Origin: Bradyrhizobium sp. AS23.2
GTDB taxonomy: Bacteria > Pseudomonadota > Alphaproteobacteria > Rhizobiales > Xanthobacteraceae
Direction of reading: 5' to 3'
Length of the DNA stretch: 44,524 nucleotides
Assembly (NCBI RefSeq): GCF_001908185.1
Contig: NZ_LGHM01000111.1
Location: forward strand, 1 to 44,524
Below, piece after piece: positions 39,745-44,524 of this stretch. Below the pieces are notes generated by a model that worked only from the letters and a program-made list of their open reading frames with translations, was not told where the DNA came from and did no database searches. Within the stretch, counting starts at the first letter, position 1. Every line of letters begins with the position of its first letter. A program made the translations under genes and the position numbers.

Positions 39745-42700
39745 TTGCAAGCGTGGCTCGTACTCGCGGTCGCAGCCGGCTATGTGACCACGCTGTTCCT
39801 GATTGCCTGGTGGGGCGATCGGCGGAGCGTGGACGGGCCGCTGGTTTCGCCAAAATCCTGGGCCGCCGCGGTCAGCTATTGCCTGACGCTTGCGGTCTAC
39901 AACACCTCATGGAGCTTTTACGGATCGGTCGGTCGCGCCGCCACGAGTGGCCTCGACTTCGCCACGATCTATATCGGCCCGACGCTGGTGCTGCTGTTCG
40001 GACAGACGCTCCTGTCCAAGGTGATCGCGATTGCGAAGGCGCAGAACGTCACCTCGATCGCGGACTTCATTGCCGCGCGTTATGGCAAGAGCCAGGTGCT
40101 TGCGGCGTTCGTGACGCTCGCTTCGCTGCTTGGCGTTCTTCCCTATATCGCGCTTCAGCTCAAGGCCGTCGGCAAGAGCTTTGACTATCTCATCCTGCAG
40201 CCCGAGCGTGCGGGCGGCGAAGCACTGCGCTTCTGGCAGGACTCCGCATTCGGAGTCGCCGCATCGATGGCGCTGTTTGCGATCGTGTTCGGCGTCCGGC
40301 ACGTGCATGCCAGCGAGCATCATCGCGGGCTGATGCTCGCGATCGCCTTCGAGAGCGTCGTCAAGCTGGTCGCATTCCTGATCGTGGCGCTGTTCGTCCT
40401 GTTTGGTTTGTCCGGCGGACCAGCCGCTCTGCTGTCGCAGTTCCAATCGGACCCGCAATTGGCCGGGATCCTGACATTCGACCCAACGCAGCCGGTCTGG
40501 CCCTCGACGATCATCATCTCGGCGATCGCCTTCCTGTGCCTGCCGCAGGCGTTCCACGTCGCGGTCGTCGAGAACGAGAGCCCAAGCCACACGCGCACCG
40601 CCGCGTGGCTCTATCCCACCTATCTCGCGCTTTTCAGCCTGCTGATCCTGCCGATCGCCGCGGCCGGGCTTACCAGGTTCGGTGCGATGATGGACGCCGA
40701 CACCTACGTCATCTCGCTCCCGATTGCAGCGGATGCGAGCACCATCAGCCTGATCGCCTTCCTGGGCGGGCTGTCGGCCGCCACGGGCATGGTGATCATG
40801 ACCTCCGTCGCGCTGAGCACCATGCTGTGCAACGACGTCATCATGCCGCTGCTGCTGCGCTCGCGCTTCTTCGGCCTGCGCACGCAGAGCCGGCCGGTGA
40901 CCTCGGTGCTGGTGGCGGTGCGCAGGCTCTCGATCCTCGGTATCCTGCTGCTCGCTTATCTGATGCACCGCCTGGTCAACCAGGCCTATCCATTGACCGT
41001 GATCGGTCTTCTGTCGTTCGTCGCGGTCGCGCAATTCGGCCCGGCGTTCGTCGGCGGTCTGTTCTGGCAGCGTGCCAACAAGATAGGCGCCGCGATCGGG
41101 ATCGCCGTCGGATTCTGCATCTGGGCCTATACGCTGCTGCTGCCCTCGGCCGCGCTGCTCTGGCCCGCGATCGAGGGGATCGTTCGGCAAGGTCCGTGGC
41201 AGCTCGCTTCCCTGAGGCCCAACGCGCTGTTCGGCCTCGAAGGGCTGGACCCGATCTCGCATGCAACGCTCTGGAGCCTCGCCGCCAACCTCGTCTGCTT
41301 CGTCGTGTTCTCGGCGCTTGGATGGCAATCGACCGTCGAGCGCAACCAGGCCGCGGCGTTTGCGGATGGTGTCGTCCGCGAATCGGTCCCAAAGCTGTCC
41401 TCGCGAGTGGTGGTCCGCCTCGACGATCTCCGCGCGCTCGCGCTGCGCTTTGTCGGCGCGGAGCGCGGCGCGGCAGCGTTCGACAGCTATGTCGCGGCTC
41501 GCACCTCGGGAACCGGGCCGCGCCTGGATCCGTCGGGGCTGGTCGATCTCGACTCGATCCGCTTCACCGAGAATCTTCTCGCCGGCGCAATCGGCGCGGC
41601 CTCGGCGCGGGTGGTGATCGCGGCTTCGCTGGAAGGGCATTCGCTGTCGCGGCGGGCGGCGATGGCGATGCTTGATGAAGCCTCCGAGGCATTGCGATTC
41701 AACCGCAGCCTCCTGCAGAGCACGCTCGAGAGCGTGCCGCAGGGCATCTGCGCGTTTGACGCCGATTTCAACATCACGGCCTGGAACGGCCGTTTGATCG
41801 CGCTCCTGGACCTGCCGCCGGATTTTGTGCGCGTCGGCCTTCCGCTCGCGGAGCTCATCGCCTTCAACGTCGAGCGCGGCGAGTATGCCGCGTCCGAATT
41901 CGCCGCGCTCCTGGTCAATCGCGACGTCGCCACGCAGAGTTGGCCCTATCTGTACGAGCGCAAGCGGCCGGACGGCACGGTGCTCGAGATCGTCTACGAT
42001 CGCATCGCCGAGGGCGGCTATGTCTCGACCTACACCGACGTGACCGAGCGTCATCGCGCAGCGGAAGCGTTGCGGCACGCCAACGAGGATCTCGAGCTGC
42101 GTGTCCGTGAGCGGACCGAGGCGCTCGAACAGGCGAAGGCGGAAGCCGAGCAGGCCAATCTCGGCAAGACCCGCTTCCTTGCAGCGGCAAGTCACGATCT
42201 GCTGCAACCGCTGAACGCGGCTCGCCTGTTCCTGTCCGCGCTCGACGAGAGCCTGCACACCTCGCCGCAATCTGGCGCGGCCGACAAGGAACGCACCCTG
42301 GCGAGCAGCGCGATCACGGCGCTGCGCTCGACCGAGCATGTGCTCGACAGGCTGCTCGACATCTCCTCCTACGATGCCGGCGCCGTTCGTGCCGAGCCGC
42401 TCGACTTTCCGATTGCAGATCTGCTCGTGCAGTTGAACGTGGAATTTTCGGCGATGGCGCGCGAGCGAGGGCTCGTCCTCCGCGTCGTCAATTGCCGCCT
42501 CGCGGTGCGTAGCGATCCGCATCTTCTGCGACGGATATTACAGAACCTGCTATCGAACGCACTTCGCTACACGCCAAAGGGGCGCATCCTGCTCGGTTGC
42601 CGGCGGCGCGGCGGAGATCTGCGCATCGAGGCCTGGGATACCGGCGTCGGGATCGCCGCGGAGGATCAGAAGCGGATCTTCGAGGAGTTCCAGCGCCTCG

Positions 42701-43296
42701 CGCCCGGGTCGGAGAAGGGGTTGGGCCTTGGGCTCGCGATCGTCGATCGCGTCTCGCGGCTCCTGGGCCATGCTGTCGATGTCCGTTCGCGCCCGGGACA
42801 TGGTTCGTGCTTTGCCGTCACGGTACCGCTTGCGTCCGGGCCGGGAACCTCGCTTCAGCGCAAGGCCGCGGCTGCGGTGCCGCCGGTAGCGGAGCGGCCG
42901 CTGACGATCCTGTGTCTCGACAATGATGCGACCATCCTCGATGGCCTGACGGCGCTGCTCGGCGGCTGGGGGCATCGTGTGCTGGTCGCATCGGATGCCG
43001 CCAAGGCGATGGCTACGGCCGCAGCCAGCCCGCCGGACCTGGTGCTGCTCGACTATCATCTCGATGGGGAGCGCAGCGGCTTGGACTTTCTCGACGATCT
43101 GCGGCAGAAGTCGGGTCACGACATCCGTGCGCTCGTCGTCACCGGAGATCGCAGCGAGGCGGTACGCGGAGAGGCGAGGGCGCGCAGCTGCGAGGTCGTG
43201 TCGAAGCCGGTCAAGCCGGCAGCGCTGCGGCGCTTCCTCGGCGGCGAAGCCTTGAGCCGGCGGTTCGGGACGAAACAAGGAGCCTCCTTGGCGTGA
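39745..43296 (+). CDS. SSS-transporter-fused hybrid histidine kinase (CrbS/NahK-like)
   Basis: The 1183-residue protein has a full 13-TM sodium:solute symporter domain (about 1-525) joined to a linker and a PAS domain (about 650-770; ESVPQGICAFDADFNITAWN). Then come a short coiled coil (about 770-805), a HisKA box with H817 (AASHDLLQPLNA), a HATPase (about 920-1030; NLLSNALRYTPKG, DTGVGI, GLGLGLAIV) and a receiver with D1103 (LVLLDYHLDG). The architecture is that of CrbS/MxtR, which with the LuxR-type CrbR/ErdR controls acetate use. The transporter part may sense substrate flux. The start is TTG 39745 after GAGTGAGGA; no in-frame ATG is near. It overlaps the response-regulator gene by 4 bases. 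Confidence 0.9.
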   Translation: MQAWLVLAVAAGYVTTLFLIAWWGDRRSVDGPLVSPKSWAAAVSYCLTLAVYNTSWSFYGSVGRAATSGLDFATIYIGPTLVLLFGQTLLSKVIAIAKAQNVTSIADFIAARYGKSQVLAAFVTLASLLGVLPYIALQLKAVGKSFDYLILQPERAGGEALRFWQDSAFGVAASMALFAIVFGVRHVHASEHHRGLMLAIAFESVVKLVAFLIVALFVLFGLSGGPAALLSQFQSDPQLAGILTFDPTQPVWPSTIIISAIAFLCLPQAFHVAVVENESPSHTRTAAWLYPTYLALFSLLILPIAAAGLTRFGAMMDADTYVISLPIAADASTISLIAFLGGLSAATGMVIMTSVALSTMLCNDVIMPLLLRSRFFGLRTQSRPVTSVLVAVRRLSILGILLLAYLMHRLVNQAYPLTVIGLLSFVAVAQFGPAFVGGLFWQRANKIGAAIGIAVGFCIWAYTLLLPSAALLWPAIEGIVRQGPWQLASLRPNALFGLEGLDPISHATLWSLAANLVCFVVFSALGWQSTVERNQAAAFADGVVRESVPKLSSRVVVRLDDLRALALRFVGAERGAAAFDSYVAARTSGTGPRLDPSGLVDLDSIRFTENLLAGAIGAASARVVIAASLEGHSLSRRAAMAMLDEASEALRFNRSLLQSTLESVPQGICAFDADFNITAWNGRLIALLDLPPDFVRVGLPLAELIAFNVERGEYAASEFAALLVNRDVATQSWPYLYERKRPDGTVLEIVYDRIAEGGYVSTYTDVTERHRAAEALRHANEDLELRVRERTEALEQAKAEAEQANLGKTRFLAAASHDLLQPLNAARLFLSALDESLHTSPQSGAADKERTLASSAITALRSTEHVLDRLLDISSYDAGAVRAEPLDFPIADLLVQLNVEFSAMARERGLVLRVVNCRLAVRSDPHLLRRILQNLLSNALRYTPKGRILLGCRRRGGDLRIEAWDTGVGIAAEDQKRIFEEFQRLAPGSEKGLGLGLAIVDRVSRLLGHAVDVRSRPGHGSCFAVTVPLASGPGTSLQRKAAAAVPPVAERPLTILCLDNDATILDGLTALLGGWGHRVLVASDAAKAMATAAASPPDLVLLDYHLDGERSGLDFLDDLRQKSGHDIRALVVTGDRSEAVRGEARARSCEVVSKPVKPAALRRFLGGEALSRRFGTKQGASLA

Positions 43297-43946
43297 CTAT
43301 GCGCATCCTTATCGGCGACGATCATCCGTTGGTGCAGGCCGCGTTGCGCAGCGCGCTGTCGACCGTGCTGCCCGATCTCGACATCATCGCCTGCCAGTCC
43401 CTCGACGAGGCGATTGGCGTGCTCTCGACCCAGTCGGACGAGATCGACCTGATCCTGTGGGACCTGACGATGCCGGGCATCCAGGGATTGGCCGCGTTGT
43501 TCATCCTGTCGGCGCAATTCCCAACGGTGCCGGTCGCGATCATCTCCGCGCGGCAGGACGCCGCCACGATCCGCCGCGCGATCGCTTATGGCGCATCCGG
43601 CTACATCCCGAAATCGCTCAGCCTGCCCGAGATGGCGGACGCGATCACGAAGATCCTCGCGGGCGAAATCTGGATGCCGCCCAACGTCGGCGGCCGCGGC
43701 TCGATCCAGAACGCCGACGTCGAGCTCGCCGCGCGCATGGCCTCGCTGTCGGCGCAGCAGCTGCGCATTCTCGCAATGATCGTCGAGGGCAAGCTCAACA
43801 AGCAGATCGCGGGCGAGCTCGACATCGTCGAGCAGACCGTGAAGGGCCATGTCTCGACGATCCTGCGCAAGCTCGGTGTCGGCTCGCGCACCCAGGCTGC
43901 CGTCCTCGCGGAGCGACTGTCGTTCGGGCAGCCCGGCGGGACTTGA
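43293..43946 (+). CDS. LuxR/NarL-type response regulator (CrbR-like)
   Basis: The 217-residue protein has an N-terminal receiver (MRILIGDDHPLVQAALRSAL; acceptor D57 in LILWDLTMPG; K in GYIPKSLSLPE) and a C-terminal LuxR HTH (about 150-205; LSAQQLRILAMIVEGKLNKQ, VEQTVKGHVSTILRKLGV). GTG 43293 overlaps the kinase stop as GTGA; ATG 43299 is the alternative. It is the likely phosphorylation target of the preceding hybrid kinase. By analogy to CrbR/ErdR it would activate acyl-CoA synthetase and monocarboxylate transporter genes, including mctP. That link is inferred. Confidence 0.9.
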   Translation: MTMRILIGDDHPLVQAALRSALSTVLPDLDIIACQSLDEAIGVLSTQSDEIDLILWDLTMPGIQGLAALFILSAQFPTVPVAIISARQDAATIRRAIAYGASGYIPKSLSLPEMADAITKILAGEIWMPPNVGGRGSIQNADVELAARMASLSAQQLRILAMIVEGKLNKQIAGELDIVEQTVKGHVSTILRKLGVGSRTQAAVLAERLSFGQPGGT

Positions 43947-43966
43947 ATCCTCGACATCAATAACAA

Positions 43967-43994
43967 AAACGGAGGCCGTGAGGCCTCCGTTTTC
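43967..43994. terminator. bidirectional rho-independent terminator
   Basis: AAAACGGAGGCC - GTGA - GGCCTCCGTTTT is a perfect 12-bp stem with A and T runs on the two sides, 20 bases after the response-regulator stop and 25 bases from the convergent gene's stop. It should serve both. Confidence 0.93.
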
Positions 43995-44019
43995 TTATTC
44001 GCTACTGGCTATCCGCGTC

Positions 44020-44524
44020 TCACCCCAGCCGTCCCGCCGCGTGGGCGAGGAGGGTGTAGACCAGACCCGTCTCCGAGGTCAGGTGGTTGCGCAGCTCCTG
44101 CGGGCCGCGGCCGTCGCGGGCGACTTCATCGAGCAGGCGCTCGAACTCTGCGACATAGCGGTCGACCGTGCCCTTGAAGTTGCGGTCGGCGCGGTACTTG
44201 CGGGCGACCTCATCAAAGGCCTTCTGGCCGGCGGGCGTGTAGAGGCGCTTGGTGAAGGCCTTGTTCTCGCCGCGCTGGTAGCGATCCCACATCTCGGCGG
44301 CAAGGTTGCGGTCCATCAGCCGGCCGATGTCGAGCGACAGCGATTCCAGCGGATTGCCGCTACCCTGCGGAGCCTGCGGCTGCGGAGCGGGTGTCGTGCG
44401 GCCACGCGGGGCCTCACGGCCGTTCGGAGCACCCTGGTTGGCGTCCGTACGGTTCAGCAGGTCCGACAGCCAGCCGTCGCGGCTCTGGTCGTTGCCCGCG
44501 GGCGCGACCGGCGGAGCTTCGGTG
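44020..44524 (-). CDS. C-terminal part of a hypothetical protein cut by the right edge
   Basis: The frame is open from the window's last bases to the TGA at 44020. At least 168 residues are visible, and the gene starts beyond the window. The ATG at 44316 is internal, since in-frame codons continue upstream without a stop through a linker rich in Pro, Gln and Arg (APQPQAPQGSGNPLESLSLD). The last 105 residues look folded and helical: DRNLAAEMWDRYQRGENKAF, TKRLYTPAGQKAFDEVARKY, VDRYVAEFERLLDEVARD, LTSETGLVYTLLAHAAGRLG. I know this ending from large rhizobial proteins of unknown function. No role can be given. Confidence 0.78.
   Translation of the reverse strand, partial: TEAPPVAPAGNDQSRDGWLSDLLNRTDANQGAPNGREAPRGRTTPAPQPQAPQGSGNPLESLSLDIGRLMDRNLAAEMWDRYQRGENKAFTKRLYTPAGQKAFDEVARKYRADRNFKGTVDRYVAEFERLLDEVARDGRGPQELRNHLTSETGLVYTLLAHAAGRLG

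Noticed and set aside
39907..42522. Minus-strand ORF of 871 codons
   Set aside because: Mirror of the high-GC kinase gene, rich in Arg/Gln/His as expected for antisense frames, with no domain.
1..44524. CRISPR array, transposase, phage or toxin-antitoxin genes
   Set aside because: No regularly spaced direct repeats, no DDE or tyrosine recombinase motifs and no toxin-antitoxin pair were found on either strand.

Overview
This window looks like chromosome of a Bradyrhizobium-type alphaproteobacterium (Nitrobacteraceae). The reasons are the very high GC with GC-rich third codon positions, a MucR-type regulator, several dispersed repeat and palindrome types I recognise from that group, and neighbours such as mlaEFD, DUF3311-mctP and SufE. 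No rRNA, complete tRNA, CRISPR array, transposase or phage gene is visible.

Layout. 1-3 kb: a GT39-like membrane glycosyltransferase (minus strand) and a two-TM proline-rich protein. 3.2-5.9 kb: a MucR-like regulator lacking canonical zinc ligands, sufE, and murJ, whose frame is broken by one base in an 8-G run. 5.9-9.6 kb: a GyrI-like protein, a lone CoxL/XDH-type molybdenum subunit and a cytochrome c'. 9.7-10.6 kb: a poorly coding pocket with small doubtful ORFs and a tRNA 3'-end fragment. 10.6-18.2 kb: a Cys/Met PLP enzyme, CHRD protein, diheme cytochrome c, stand-alone RAM-domain protein, thiD, an LpxH-like phosphoesterase coupled to a GT4 glycosyltransferase, and a threonine dehydratase-like enzyme. 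18.4-20.2 kb: a secreted caspase-like protein with an Asn/Gln-rich tail.

20.3-28.2 kb is the most interesting block: a sugar ABC importer (binding protein and two permeases, no ATPase), an unfamiliar TIM-barrel glycosidase-like protein, a convergent LacI-family regulator, and a divergent operon of alpha/beta hydrolase, aldo-keto reductase and FucU-type mutarotase. Palindromes centred on GAAACGTTTC flank the importer promoter, and a related site lies in front of the second operon. I infer a LacI-controlled system that imports a deoxysugar-containing compound, releases an L-fucose-like sugar and oxidises it through a lactone. Substrate and product are not proven by the sequence.

28.2-34.8 kb: a Na/Pi cotransporter-family protein, small hypothetical genes, a repeat cluster, an Ala/Glu-rich protein, an MFS transporter, and a dipeptide-epimerase-like enolase-superfamily enzyme. 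34.9-37.7 kb: mlaE (with STAS domain), mlaF and mlaD for lipid transport. 37.8-43.9 kb: a DUF3311 small protein and MctP monocarboxylate transporter, followed by a transporter-fused hybrid histidine kinase and a LuxR-type response regulator resembling the CrbS/CrbR acetate-switch pair. The right edge cuts through a minus-strand hypothetical gene.
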